A stretch of DNA of 64,000 nucleotides from assembly GCF_003589595.1 (NCBI RefSeq), contig NW_020653993.1, positions 8,798,962-8,862,961 on the forward strand, written 5' to 3'. The position numbers and the translations under genes are program-made. Under the pieces are notes generated by a model. It had not been told where the DNA came from. It searched no databases and saw only the letters and a program-made list of their open reading frames with translations. This DNA is from Hyposmocoma kahamanoa. Its lineage: Eukaryota; Arthropoda; Insecta; Lepidoptera; Cosmopterigidae. Shown here piece after piece: positions 37,572-49,665 of this stretch (the first letter of the stretch is position 1; each line of letters begins with the position of its first letter).

Positions 37572-38497
37572 ACTTTACATTCAAACAAAAATAAAAATTT
37601 TGAAATAGATTGCTCTAAACAGTAATAAAGTAACTCTGCAAAAAGCAGGAGCGCGGGTAGGGGTCGTCATTGAGGATGCTTGCTTGTTTGAACTTACAAC
37701 CAGATATAGATTTAAACAGTGTCAGATAGTACAGCAAAAACTTAAAAGTTTATTTTTGGTAAATTATGTTTTGTAAAGTCATGGAACGATAGTTGTCTAT
37801 CATGTCAGTAGGTAATATATATAGTCCTATGTTGTCGTTACTATTTATAAAATAACCCTGGATATAAAAAAAATAACAAATGCACTCCTAAAATCAACTG
37901 TTAATTTTATTATAAATTGTTACATAACCTCATTTTTACTAAATCTCTTATAATTGTGCTCTCAGATCGCCAAATTTCATAGAATTTCCAGTGATGATAT
38001 AACAATACATAAGCTAATTATTATTATCACCTTCAACTTTTACATCTTGGCCCAAGATTGTATAAAAGCGTATCGATCTCCTTCTAGATTACCAAGTAAA
38101 AAAATCAAAATATTGTAATAGGTATTATATTTAATAAAGCATTGATTTCAGTTTAAATTGTTTACGGTTTATTTCGATTACACCATCCACCAACCCACAC
38201 CAACCACCATAGTAAGGTAAGTTATTAAATAATTTGGGTGCTAATACAAACATCGTTCTACTAGGTATATATTCCAAATTAGATGCATTAACATTGCATT
38301 ACGCATAATATTACTATTACCTACACGAGATGTCTCATATAAACAAACATCATTCCGTGATGTTACCGTTACAACGTCACTCGCATTACTTAGACTATAA
38401 ACATCACTCCGTAATACCACCATCACGCGTACTGTTTCAGGTAATACATTACGCGAGTACTGTTTCCGAGCGATGCATCACGCGGGTAATGTGTAAT

Positions 38498-38620
38498 GCT
38501 AACATCACTCCGTGATGCTAACATCACGAGTAATGCTAACATCACGCGTAATGCTAACATCACGCGTAATGCTACCATCACGCGTAATGAGAACATCACG
38601 CGTGATGTTAGCATTACATT
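38498..38620. repeat. 18-bp tandem array, GCTAACATCACGCGTAAT
   Basis: About six near-perfect 18-bp units run from 38,498 and end in the inverted form ATCACGCGTGATGTTAGCAT. A shorter, more decayed version is at 34,240-34,300. Each unit contains the palindromic ACGCGT. The array lies at the right end of the direct repeat described for 33,283-38,945. Confidence 0.8.
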
Positions 38621-39049
38621 GCATCATAGCATCACAGTATTGCATCACGCCGAGTACTGTTTCGCGTAATGGGTGTTAGTAGCGACACCTGGCAGCAGCG
38701 CTACGTAACCCTACGGCACGGTTAGCAATGTCCGATCAAGTAGTACGTCGAAAATTTGCTGGGTGGCGCTATTAATATAGATATTTACTATATTTAGTTC
38801 ATTTTGGGAAACTCCCAGAGCATCCCGACATGGTCTATGTAATGGGTAATGTTATGAGTAATGCATATTTTTCCGAAGTGATGCGTGATATCACAGTACC
38901 CTGTCGCGTGATATCACCTTTGTAATATTACTCACATTACTTACACATGTCTAAGAAAGGGTGGTACGATGCAGATGTGACAAAAATTTTTAATTTGAAT
39001 ATTTTTAATTTCTGTGGATAGTCTATTAATCAATAGTTACCGGTGGAGG

Positions 39050-39217
39050 GTATAAGGGTGCTGATGAAACTACAGGCACATGGGATTTGTGAACTTATGT
39101 CACAGGGTGACGGGCGCATTGGCAGTGCGCCTCAGATCATTGCGATTTCAAGCTCTTAGTGGCACTGCAACTGTTATGGATGTTCATTCCGTCCCCTGAC
39201 ATTATAAAAAAAAAATT
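39050..39217 (+). repeat. SINE-like repeat family D
   Basis: AAGGGTGCTGATGAAACTAC, GGCACATGGGATTTGTGAAC, CTCTTAGTGGCACTGCAACT and a TTATAAAAAAAAAAT tail. This is the 3' half of the family. Confidence 0.65.
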
Positions 39218-42200
39218 TCACGGGTGAACCTCAACTCCGAAAGCTCTCTTCGACTTCAGACTCCTAATAGAGCTTCGTCTCGTAAAGTCCTATTTCAAAC
39301 CAAACAAAGTTTCTGTCTCTTTACAAGTCCCATGGTCACGGTGGTATGGTGCTTTGTTAGAAAAGACATATATACGAGAATTAGATCCGAAAAATGTACA
39401 TTTCCAATGTTTAGCAATCAAGAAAACCTAGGAACTTGAACTTATTGTGATTTTTATACTTAAAATGTGGTAAATTTATAAACCTTGAAGTATTTGTAAT
39501 GACTACGTTACGTTATCCAGTGCCTCTACCATAAGTTTAGAAAAAGACCAGACTAGACGCGAAAAACAGTTACAAGCTTAATATGATATTAAGCGTTAAG
39601 TGTTTTCCGCATTTCCTTGTAAAGTTGGCTTTTTGACTTGTAACCCTTTTCACTAGAGCCACAGAATTTTGCATGGCATTGTGTAGCGCCCCCTAGCGGT
39701 CACAGGAAGAAGCGTTCTGTGTACGTTATGTTACGCGTGATAGGTACAGTACCCGGCGATAAATATTGCACATCGACATTTGGAAAGAGACAATCGGCTA
39801 ATTTCGGCTTCGTAGAGCGTTATCTCTGTCCCACACTACCTATTGTAGCTTAAAGGTTTTAAAGCAAATAGGGTCCGTAGTAGTCCGTAGGGGTATTATT
39901 ACCTGATGCGTAGTGTTTTCATTAAAAATGTAATCAGAACATAAATTAATCATTCGCAAAACATACCGATCGCTGAATAAAACATTCAACTCGCGCTTAT
40001 CGTAGATAACAAGCTAGACTACCAATGAAAACTAGATCGATGTTTATTCGCTAGAAATATCCCACTTGAATGCAAAATTTAATTTATTTAAGTGCGTTTA
40101 ATAAGCAGTCGAGACATGTCGTACAAAAATGTAACAATTTTTTTCAAAAAAGTAAGTATTGAAAAACAGCGTAAGCTTGAGAATCTTTTAGTCTACGTAA
40201 TAGACGTAATTACAGACGATATTATTTAAAACTTAATATTATGATGCTGTAGATAACGTGCAACAACTGTATTTTTTTTAAAAACAACAATGGACGCATA
40301 AAATATGAAATGGGTAACATTAAATTAATAAACTAGTTTTCTGTACCTAATTTCGGTGGCAATTTTTAATTATTCTAGAATATTATCAAGAAGCACTATT
40401 TAATATTCCAGTGTAGTAACCTGAAATATTATTTAATATTTCACGATAACGTACACGGATACTTAAATAATATAAATTGCCACCAAAATTAGGTAGAATA
40501 AATTAAATAAATAAAAAATCGTACAAATAAAATACTCGCTCAATAATGCAAATTCTCCATAGAAACAATTCCCAAATAAAATAGCATAATTTGTCACCAT
40601 CGAATGCTTACCTTCTCAATAAACGGAGTAGATTTCACTTTAAAATCGCTAAAGTATAACACTACTTAATAACTGCGTCGACACTAGACAGCAAATTTAG
40701 CTAAGTGATCACTAGCACGTTCCGATGAGGACTGACCATCCCTCACCAGTGGCCCGACCATCACACCTTAGACACACGTGCCATTTTTACACAATTAGGG
40801 TAAGCCAAAGAGAAGGGGAAGGGTTAATTATTTACAAATTAACGTTTTTAATTATGTCCGTTGTAGATCTATAATACGTTAGTCAGATTATTATTATACT
40901 TCTAGATTTCTACAAATGGGATGTCATTCGATTTGTTGGTTTTAAAAATCCACGAAATAGATACAAAAAAAGTTTAGACTAACAGAAACGAAAGTTCGAA
41001 GCATTTTCTTATATGATTTATTACTTTGATATTATTTTGGTGGTTCAATCTCTGAAATTTCTAAGTTGTAAATAGCATCTTAAGTCTTTAACAAAAGCGT
41101 ACACAATTGCAATTTAAAAAGATATAGCCCAATTCGATACAGCACCGATCTTGCATAAAAAGCTGGGTTCATTTTGCTCTAGCTATGCTATTAGTTTTAA
41201 ACTATATGTACCGATGATTTTTAAGAACATTTATGTAATAAAAAATGTTTGTTAACTCTGTACAACTTGTACCACGATACGCTTAACGACGCAAATCGAG
41301 CGATAAAATGGTACGATGATCGATAGCGATATAATTATCGCCCTCGTTTGTAGTAAAGGATTACTGATATAGAATTTGCACCGTGTACATAATTACAATG
41401 TGTTTTATTTTATCAAAACAAAATTAGGAACAACCTGTTACTTAATGGAGGATTAGAGTTAATGGACGTTAGTGTAATTGCGCGTAAATTTTTCGATTTA
41501 AGGAAGTGAGCATACTATGAATACTGAATCGTATTAAGCTAGTCAGAAAAATCTTTATGTCCATTTTATACGAATTAAGTACAAATTGGTAAGTAAAGGT
41601 ATATATCGTAACGATTGATGTATCGATCATCTTTAACTCGCCAAGCAATGTAGCTGCCTAGTAGTCTGCTATTAAAAAAATTCTAATAAAATTAAAAATT
41701 CTAATAATAAATAATCTGCTATTAAAAATCTATTGAAGTTGTAAGAGGTGTTTTAACGTTTTAGTACTAGTTCAACTTCTTATGAAAATGTTCGTCCAGG
41801 GAAATAACTGCCACCTTACCTATTTCTGCCGACAAGCAGTAGCGTGAGCATTACTGCGTTCCGATTATGAAAGGTTAAGAGTGCTAGTGAAATTACAGGC
41901 ACATGGGACTTGTCAACGCACGTGTAGACGCACGATTTGTTTGTTCCGATACTTGGTATCATAAAAAAAATGTCTGTTTGTCTTCCGAATAAATATATGA
42001 ATTAAGAAACATGACAATTTGAATGTACGTACGAATGTACAAACAGATATCGAAAACTAGCAATTTTGTAAAAATTGCTACAACAGTCGCTAAATAACAT
42101 CGTTACATCAAAAGTATCAAAACATGATCGTTACTCTAAAACGTGGTATTTTCGTCACAAGAACAATAACATTTTACCTGTGTGCAATTTGGTAACAACC

Positions 42201-42430
42201 GGTGTTTTTGACGCATAATTAGTTTTGTGACAATAGATTATGAAGCACTATGAAACCAGTTTAACACCTCCGAGAAGTATAGTGGTAATTATCGCAGGTT
42301 ACAGTCGTCATGAAATGTAGAATTGTAGTTTTTATGCTAATTTCAATACTCAAGAATAGTCGAATAATTTCGTTCGTAAATAAGCACTTTTGGTGTAATA
42401 AGGTCACATATACAAAATTACAAATTTTCC
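39218..42430. other. Intergenic, AT-rich, no gene seen
   Basis: Contains a MITE-5 relative (39,230-39,435), a palindromic MITE at 40,333-40,500 (TTTTCTGTACCTAATTTCGG with inverted partner CCACCAAAATTAGGTAGAA) and a family D copy at 41,787-41,970. Nothing protein-like was found. Confidence 0.5.
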
Positions 42431-42610
42431 GGAGGTCAACGACATCAATTGCCTGGGGGCCAATCGCGCTATTTTCGCAAGGTTTAACCTTACAACATTT
42501 GAGGTTATGGTTTTGGTTAATTAATGGTTCTACCGACGCACAAAATGCAATCGCGCTATCAGTTTTAATGAACCTAAACCTCAAATTAACCTCAAACTAT
42601 AACCTCGTAT
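42430..42610 (-). repeat. Repeat with AGCGCGATTGGCCCCC core, minus copy
   Basis: The minus strand reads AGCGCGATTGGCCCCCAGGC near 42,470-42,450, with AAACCATAACCTCAAATGTT. The partner at 45,215-45,440 is in the opposite orientation and has four TTAGCGCGAT sites at 56-71-nt steps (45,229, 45,285, 45,349, 45,420). Confidence 0.55.
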
Positions 42611-43505
42611 TAAATTTTAAGAGACGTGCCTTGACTTCCTAAAACCGACTAAATTTTACCGTAAAACGCACTGAAATGTCAATATCTACGAATTCAAGTC
42701 TATAAAAGAGCGATTTAAAAAAGTGTGTAAAAGAAATGTCATTAAATTCTATTGTAAACAAACATATGTGTTGTGATTTGAACCAAATTAATTGAATTTA
42801 GTGTGTTGTTGTTGTAGATAAAACACGCAGAGGCAAGTACCTACACATTGTTTTCCTTTTTTAATATTCTATTTAATAAAATAGTATCTTTTTATACAAT
42901 CAAATAGGTACGCTAACTACTATTAATTTCGAAATGTTAGCAATGTAGAATTAATAATGATGCTCGTATTTCAGCCAGTGTGGATGCGGTCGGACGGCGA
43001 GCGACCACTGTAAGCCAGCTCCATCTTTGCTGGAGTTCGAATCGCACAGAAATTTGGCTTGAGAATGACTTCGCTCGGCGTTGTTCGCGCGTGTTATCAG
43101 CACGCCTTTGGTGCGAGTGTGTGGCTATTTTGTGGCCCCGCAATAGATCCCAAAAGGTGAGCTATAATGCGAGGTAATAGGATACAGTGAGTGGATCACT
43201 CACCGTTATTGTACCAGAACTCATATCACTATAATATGCAATGTTATTATTGTTATTCAGGTATGGAATGGTATGAAAAGCAGGGTGAGAATCTACGCCA
43301 CGTCGACTGCGGCAGAGGCCCTACCAACCTTCCTAAAGGACACCAACTCTAGCACAAAGTAACTAAATAACTTCAAACATACAATTCAATAACAAACTTT
43401 CTCACTCTTTATTATTAATTAAAAAACAAAGTAACTTTCAATTTGAGCAAATTCTTTCCCACTCTTTATTACATCATATCTATTATTTTGTTGACAGCGA
43501 GCTGA

Positions 43506-44107
43506 AGAGTGTTGGAGCAGAGCCGGGTAGAATTCTTATGCATTGAGGAGCTGCGAGCATGTGAAGCATTCTTGCAGCAAGTGAATGCTGGCAGTGTGCA
43601 AGCTGAGGCAGCTATTATTTCTGCCAAAGCAGATGATCTGCATGCCCAATCCGTAGCTGCCATTTGCAAAGCAATTACCGAGTTGGTGCCTGCAGTTAAC
43701 CTTTTTGATAGACTATTTAACAAGAATGACAGGTTTGTTTTCAACATGTTTTCGTAATTCCTGCTGATGATATGTTCAATTGTGGAAATCTGAAAGAGCG
43801 TAAGGAACGAAGGTCTAATCTGTAGACTTTTGTCCCCTTTATATTTCCACAGTGATAAGAACATTTTTTTAAATGTATTTTGAAAAAACCCCTAAACATT
43901 CTGGCGTTTATGTTGGCTTCATACTGTATGTATATAAATACCCATCCTGCTTTATCTGTCACTACTCTCATGAGAGGTATGGCACAGTCTTAAATTTAGG
44001 TCTCCAATCTTACTATATACATATTTTTGTTTCAGACTTCTTTGAAGAATCAAAAGCAAGCTCGCTCTGGAAATGAAGGATGATTTGGGGTAGATTGAGG
44101 CAATAAA
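43506..44107 (+). CDS. Possible 3' exons of an unidentified gene
   Basis: An open frame from 43,506 encodes a helical, acidic segment, FLCIEELRACEAFLQQVNAG then AEAAIISAKADDLHAQSVAA and KAITELVPAVNLFDRLFNKN. It ends at the donor AG|gtttgt (43,732/43,733). The acceptor tttttgtttcag (ends 44,035) joins it in phase to a short end LL and a stop (44,043-44,045); AATAAA follows at 44,102-44,107. The true upstream junction is unclear. Candidate upstream exons at 42,975-43,155 and 43,261-43,350 are spliceable (GTGAGC donor, TTATTCAG acceptor) but do not reach this frame. It could be a real gene with a misread 5' part or a broken copy. Confidence 0.35.
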
Positions 44108-44597
44108 TAAACTAAAAATACACTCTTTTTTTTATTTCAACCTCTTAAAAGTATACATCAATTTAGATATTAAGATAATAAACAATTACAATAGGTATAC
44201 ATCGTCATCTTAGAATGAATACCACATATTTTTATGAAATTTTTTAGGATGAAGATAAAAATATGGTGTGAAGTATAGTAAATGCAATAATGTGTGTAGT
44301 TAGCATTTTAATTACTTAAATTATACCTCTTTTAGATACTATATTATTACATTATTAATTTTTATTCAACAAAAATCAGTAAAAACAAACTGAAAATGCA
44401 TATGTGAGGCTTCACTGTAAGGGGACGATATGTTGTATAAAGTCAAGTGTTAAAAGAGATGAATTGTAACCTTGCAATATATTTTTATACAACTATACAT
44501 ATTTTACCTATATCTCTCATTTTTATTTGATAATAATAACAGGAAATAAGACAAGAACTAATAAATATGATGTACATTGTAAAGCTTATTTTCTCAC

Positions 44598-44945
44598 CGC
44601 CTTTTAATACCATCTCTTTCGGCATGCCTTTTAGGAAAGCTGCATATTTATTCATAATAACTGGTTTATTTGAAGCAGCTACCGCTTGTGCCTTTCTAAC
44701 ACTGGCTTGGGAAAGGGTGATAAGCACTTGCCAATGAGGGTCACAGGTACGCCCCAGTCGTAAAAACAATACGAGCTATTAAAATCTGTAACAAAATTAA
44801 TAATGATTTACACAGCATAGACATTTTGGTTATTATGCAAAACTGAGAACTATCGGATTCCACTTAACCCTTACCTTTGTCTCCACATCCAATGCAACAG
44901 ACCGTCCTTTAACGAGAATATGTAGGCATAGTTCTTCCACCAATC
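44598..44945 (-). CDS. Possible internal exons of an unidentified minus-strand gene
   Basis: Two exons fit together. 44945-44875 (after acceptor TTCATTTCAG) reads LVEELCLHILVKGRSVALDV then ETK, with a gtaagg donor. 44775-44598 (after acceptor TTTTAATAG) reads in phase LFLRLGRTCDPHWQVLITLS ... AVAASNKPVIMNKYAAFLKG then MPKEMVLKG, with a gtgaga donor. Composition is protein-like, but I do not recognise it and found neither the start nor later exons. The acceptor of the second exon has a weak pyrimidine tract. It lies convergent to the + candidate ending at 44.1 kb. Confidence 0.3.
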
Positions 44946-45214
44946 CTGAAATGAATTCCGTGGACAAATGGTATATCGTTTGCGGAATTTCTCCTCAGAC
45001 ATGTTAAATGTGATCGTCTTTTTATGCTTTTCTTTTATTTAAAGCCCGTTCTTAGGCCACATCCACCTCATAAACACTTTCCAAAACATTTAAGTAACCG
45101 TGGAACATCTTTTATATACGATAAACGTAGTGAAAAGTTACTCTCCATTAACTGCCACACAAACCTTGACCTTGCAAAGGTTAATCTATTCCCCCAAGGT
45201 TACATGTGAGGTTA

Positions 45215-45440
45215 AAACGTCAAAATATTTAGCGCGATACCAATTTGCAACATTTTAGGTTTTGGTTTTACCTTTGACAATTAGCGCGATACCAAATGTG
45301 CGTTACGTGTCACACGTCTAAGTTTTGGCTTAGGTTTTTGTTTTGACAGTTAGCGCGATACGAAATGTACACAACGTGTCAGATTGGCGAGGTTGGAGGT
45401 TTTGGTTAAACCTTTGACAATTAGCGCGATTGGCCCCCTG
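45215..45440 (+). repeat. Short tandem repeat, TTAGCGCGATACC units
   Basis: Four units share TTAGCGCGATAC(C/G) plus GTTTTGGTT(T/A)AACCTTTGACA-type spacers. The last continues into GCGCGATTGGCCCCCTGGTG, which matches the inverted copy at 42,430-42,610. Confidence 0.65.
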
Positions 45441-45574
45441 GTGTCAAAGTAGGGAATTCTCTGTACTATGTATTTATTTATTTTATAGTAAGGTACATCA
45501 ATAGTAATACATATACTCTTTTTTACCAAGTCAACATTATATTTATAATATGAGAACAAGTTGTGCGCTTGCCA

Positions 45575-45975
45575 CTCAGAGTTTTAAGGGTCGTCGTATT
45601 CCAGAACCCTACTCAATAGTCAAGTCAGGACTTGAGTATTGCAGTAAGCATTGAAAATCAAACTCAAGTCCTTGCCATTAGAGTCGTATTTCCAGTGCTT
45701 GAAATCATACTCAAGTCTGCTCAAGTCCTGACTTGAGCATTGAGTAGAGTTCTAGAATACGACCCTAAATCGCAAAGATCTGAGGGGCACTGCCACTGCG
45801 CCTGTCACCCTGGGACATAAGTTGACATGTCTCATGTGTCTGTAATTTCACCAGCACCCTTACTGTTCAAAACCGGAACGCAGTAATGCTCACGTTACCG
45901 CTTGGCGGTAGAAATAGGTAAGGTGGCAGTACTACCCTAGACGAACTCTTTCACAAGGAACTCTACCGCTACCAA
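45575..45975 (-). mobile_element. Family D repeat with nested palindromic MITE family 2
   Basis: Family D (minus) is seen at 45,768-45,975 (TCTTTCACAAGGAACTCTAC, GGTGACAGGCG complement, CATAAGTTGACATGTCTCAT). Its distal end, GCGCTTGCCACTCAGAGTTT, lies at 45,565-45,585. Between them sits MITE family 2 (45,590-45,768), with GTATTCCAGAACCCTACTCA and its inverted end AGAGTTCTAGAATACGACCC. The MITE therefore inserted into the family D copy. Confidence 0.7.
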
Positions 45976-45999
45976 AGGTAACAGTGTAATTTTACATTA

Positions 46000-47765
46000 G
46001 TTTTTTACTTATATGTCTACCTACTACAGAAGTACACAGCATTTAACGTATAAGAAACAAAGAATGACAAAGAACTTATGAAATTACTGGTGAAGCGGTT
46101 CGAGAATGTTATTTTTGAAAACATTACGGGAATAATGAAAAATGAATCGGTTGAATATTTAAACATTATAGATTGATTAAATAATTTAATAAATAAAAAT
46201 ACTGTTTCAATTAAACTTTAGGAAAACAGGAATACCACTCGCCAAACCTGTATTAGTATTAGGAAATTACAACAATTGCATAAAAAAATGACTATCGAGT
46301 ATATTTTTATTTTCAAATTAGAACTAAAATAAAAAAAGTAAAATAAACGGCTCGTCTTCTGAAAAAAACATTGCTTTGGAGTTTTTACCGGTGTTCCGCT
46401 AAATTTGTGTGTATTTAGTGAAATGGAAGAAAAGTTTTGTTATTACTAAAAATATGACTACTGAGTTTGATTAATTTTAATGGCGTATATTTTTTTATAA
46501 TTGTTTTTTCAAACAAACCAACGTTTCGGACCCTTTGAGAGCTTTTGTTCTTGCAATAAAAACGTTACACTTTGACAATAAAGACACTTTTGTGTTAAAT
46601 AAGTAATATACAATGACCAAGAACGGAATGCTTATATATAATCCTTCTTATTAGAACTATTATTTGTTAACAAAGTCACAAAATAAATTATGTGTCGTAC
46701 ACTCGCCGCTTGTATATTATACTCAGGTAGAATTGTATTCAAGTGATCTGGATTCGTTTAATCATATATGAAGAAGAACTTAAACATAATAAACACGCAA
46801 AACTAAGTTTAATCTATTTACGGTAGATAAACATTGCCTCGAACGGTAATCTTCTTTGATTTTTAGATAGCAAATTACACTATGTCGTCATGCTCTTTAA
46901 AGTAATTCATTCGGAAGACAAAAGAAGGTATAACAGGTATAGATAAAGACTATACAATACGAGCTTGTCTCTACAAACGTCTTTAATGAATAATTGGTTG
47001 TTTATGTGACAAAAATACCACGTTTTAGATAAATCGTCAATGAGTAGTGTCGACCTCGGTGGCCCAACGGTTTTCAATGTAATAATAATGTGGCGAACAA
47101 CCACATTAATTACATGGTCTCAAACTATAGAATCCCCTATGAGACCACTCTGGGGTACTTACCAGACCAATCAGACCAGAACCAATTTAAAAAAGTTCAT
47201 TTCTCAAATTGGTCCACAAGTAACCACAACTCAAATCGATAGGCCACTGAGGTCTTCTAGAAAATTAATAATATAAATAACAACATATAGCGAATGGAAC
47301 TCTAAATATATTAATATATAAATCGCATTCCTCATGGAAGAATGACATAAGTAGAGTTGAAAAGCGCCAGAAAGCGTCTGTACAAATCTTTATATTCGTG
47401 TAAAAGCCAGGGTTTTAATGGCGGCACCATTACATCCGGGTTTATGGCTTCATTTTTGGTCGAAAAACTATTGCAGCAAATTTTTGATAATTCTTTTGCT
47501 CTGACTGTTGTATTATACGGTTTGAATTATAACTTGGTAAAAAATCAAAAATAAGATTTTAGTAAATGGAATTTGGAACAGCTCTGACGGTTGTGGCGGT
47601 CGAGCTGGGAGTGACCGTGGTACGAAAACAAAATGAGAAAGTGAAGGAAGATGGAACAATTCAAATTTAAAATTTAAATACAAGTAAAATAAAAAATGAT
47701 AGGATACAAGCGGAGAGAGGCGATACAAAGAGGTGAGATGACGGTGTAAGGAGGTCACACCGTCA
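46000..47765. other. Intergenic, no gene seen
   Basis: AT-rich with a MITE-5 fragment near 46,505. Short open frames such as 47,357-47,554 (+) and 47,513-47,758 (-) have no domain character. Confidence 0.45.
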
Positions 47766-47767
47766 CA

Positions 47768-47943
47768 GAGTTATGTCAAAAACGTTCATTGCTCAATTTG
47801 ATACAGAAAAATATAACACCACATCCTCTCCAATTCTCGTAATTCTATCAACTAATGTTGTAGATAGACTTAGAAGAATTGGAGAGGATGTGGGTTATAT
47901 TTTTTGTATGTAATGGACCAATAAACATGTTTGACGTAACTCC
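47768..47943. mobile_element. Fold-back MITE (GTTATGTCAAAAACGTTCAT ends)
   Basis: AGTTATGTCAAAAACGTTCA and CCACATCCTCTCCAATTCT on the left pair with AAGAATTGGAGAGGATGTGG (47,875-47,894) and ATGTTTGACGTAACT on the right. A half-copy end (GGAGCAATAAACGTTTTTGA) is fused to the SINE B tail at 26,058-26,090. Confidence 0.7.
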
Positions 47944-48502
47944 ACTTATGCCATTCTTCCATGAGGGGTGCAAAAATTGTTTGTTCAAAATTGTATGTAA
48001 CATCGATTCAGGATAAAGAGGACAATAATGTCAACAGATATTATAGACTTTTAATTACTCTTTAATTTAGACTTTAAGCGTGATATCAGTTAAAAAATAT
48101 CATAAGTAGTGGTCGATAATCAGATGCTTATTTACCTATAATTCGGTTGCTAGCTAACACGGAATGCACAGGTTTTGGTGCCATTATTAAGTATAAATTT
48201 TAAGAAAAATAAACTTTTAAAATACTATTTATAATTTTATGTAACATTTATATTAACTTTTATTATACAGAAAGTGAAAAATGTAAAAAATTCTGATATT
48301 TAGAAAAATTCTTGGTAGTTTTATACCGAATCCATCATAGAATACTTTGACTTTAAATTTGACACTTCTAGTCACTTCACTTACTTACTAGTTCACTTTG
48401 TATTATTTACAGTGAACCATTCTCTTATGTATTTAAAATATAAAAATCGTAACATGTCGCGGCATTCTGGCAGCCCGGGGTTTACAAAAAGGAAAGAAAA
48501 TA

Positions 48503-48533
48503 TTTTAAGAAGCCGTGAAGCGGCTTCTTAAAA
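48503..48533. other. Perfect 13-bp hairpin with 5-nt loop
   Basis: TTTTAAGAAGCCG, loop TGAAG, CGGCTTCTTAAAA. The stem is fully complementary and unusually stable for this AT-rich neighbourhood. No adjacent gene. Confidence 0.85.
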
Positions 48534-49665
48534 TGAATAATTAAAAAACAATAGAAAAAAATGTGCGCTCTCAATTGAAAATTTCTGTAATAAGTTATAT
48601 TCTATAATATAGTTATTAGATAATGTTACTACTACCAGGGAATGCCATTATAGAGATCGCAATACCACCAGATGGGCATGGTGATTATGACGAGGTGGTT
48701 ATTAAATAACCGTTACATAAAAAAGAAATTAACTAAGTAAATATTACCCAAGTAATAGTTTATAAGTTTGATTAATTAATGTTATTAAACTCAATCGAGT
48801 TTTAAAAGGGGTTTCAATAAATGGGCTAGTCATTAAAAACAATTAATTATAATGAAATTTTCCATTAGGAGGCAATCAAAAAATTTGTATTTGTTAGATT
48901 TAAAACGATATTAGTTAACAAATCTATCCTTAATACCAGTGCACTTAAGGTTGCAATTGAAAACAATTTAAAAATAGATTGATTTCGTCAAAGGTGCAAA
49001 TTGCAACTGACAGATGTAGTGTTAGTCTTATTTTATACATTCATTTTACTATTTCATTTCGAATCCGAATTCATTATTTTACCCAATTTTACTATTCATA
49101 TAAGATAACGAGTCAATACAAATACAAACTTCCAGGGCTATTGTTACTAACATCATAAAATTACCAAAAATAAACTTTAAGATTTTGTTGTACTGTCTGA
49201 CACTTTTTAGATCTATATTTGGTAGTAAGGTAAGTTCAAACGTGTAAGGGTCCAAATATATTTATTTTTGTATGAAAGTAAAATCTGATGAATAATAAAA
49301 AGTTATAGAACAAAAGTTGTTGTTTATGTTAGTAATATTGTCTTGCGAGGTTATTAATATTTTGTTAATAACCCTGTATCCACATCATCAAATTAATTTT
49401 AAAAGCAATAAAAATAATTGTAACATATAAGGATAAATATACTCCCGGACCATTGACTTACAATCCCGGACACATAATTCCAGCCACCTTGCATTTTCAA
49501 TATTAAATGCCCTTAGCTTAAACAAAGCTTGGTTGATCAATAACTATTATGTAACTTTGATACTGGTCTACTAAACGTCATTTCCTTAAGTCCTTATTGA
49601 AAATTTGAATTTAAGAAACTGAAGAAACCTTTTTCTTCGACGCTAACTATATGTTTTATCCTCTG
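48534..49665. other. Intergenic with a diverged inverted relative of 37.4-37.8 kb
   Basis: 49,135-49,350 shares words with 37,420-37,800 in inverted order (TTACTAACATCATAAA, TAGATCTATATTTGG, GTTAGTAATATTGTC). Nothing coding was seen. Confidence 0.35.

Larger units (their letters stand above)
33283..38945. repeat. Composite repeat region with GTGATATCAC-rich borders
   Basis: The left border AGTAATGTGATATCACATCA (33,283 onward) and the right border, on the opposite strand, AGTAATGTGAGTAATATTAC then GGTGATATCACGCG (about 38,945 inward) share word content in inverted orientation. Just inside are two direct repeats, about 33,690-34,470 and 37,865-38,790, sharing AACAAATGCACTCC, TTACATAACCTCA, AAGCGTATC.ATCTCCTTCTAGATTACCAA and CACCTGGCAGCAGCGCTACG. 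An ORF cluster lies between them (36.36-37.23 kb). A poly-A run (33,389-33,408) and a CCGACTTC-family scrap also occur. No transposase was recognised. Confidence 0.5.

Noticed and set aside
38498..38620. CRISPR-like array of short repeats
   Set aside because: Units are contiguous 18-mers with no spacers and an inverted last unit, in a eukaryotic genome; it is a minisatellite.
43469..43864. 131-aa minus frame opposite the 43.5-kb exon
   Set aside because: Cys/Ser/Ala-rich complement of the better + frame, whose donor, acceptor and AATAAA are consistent on the + strand. A minus AATAAA at 43,467 was noted but no matching splice chain was found.
44873..45003. MSEEKFRKRYTICPRNSF open frame starting at 45,000 on the minus strand
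   Set aside because: The competing reading with an acceptor at 44,946 gives a smoother frame into the next exon; the ATG frame ends at a stop soon after the following junction.
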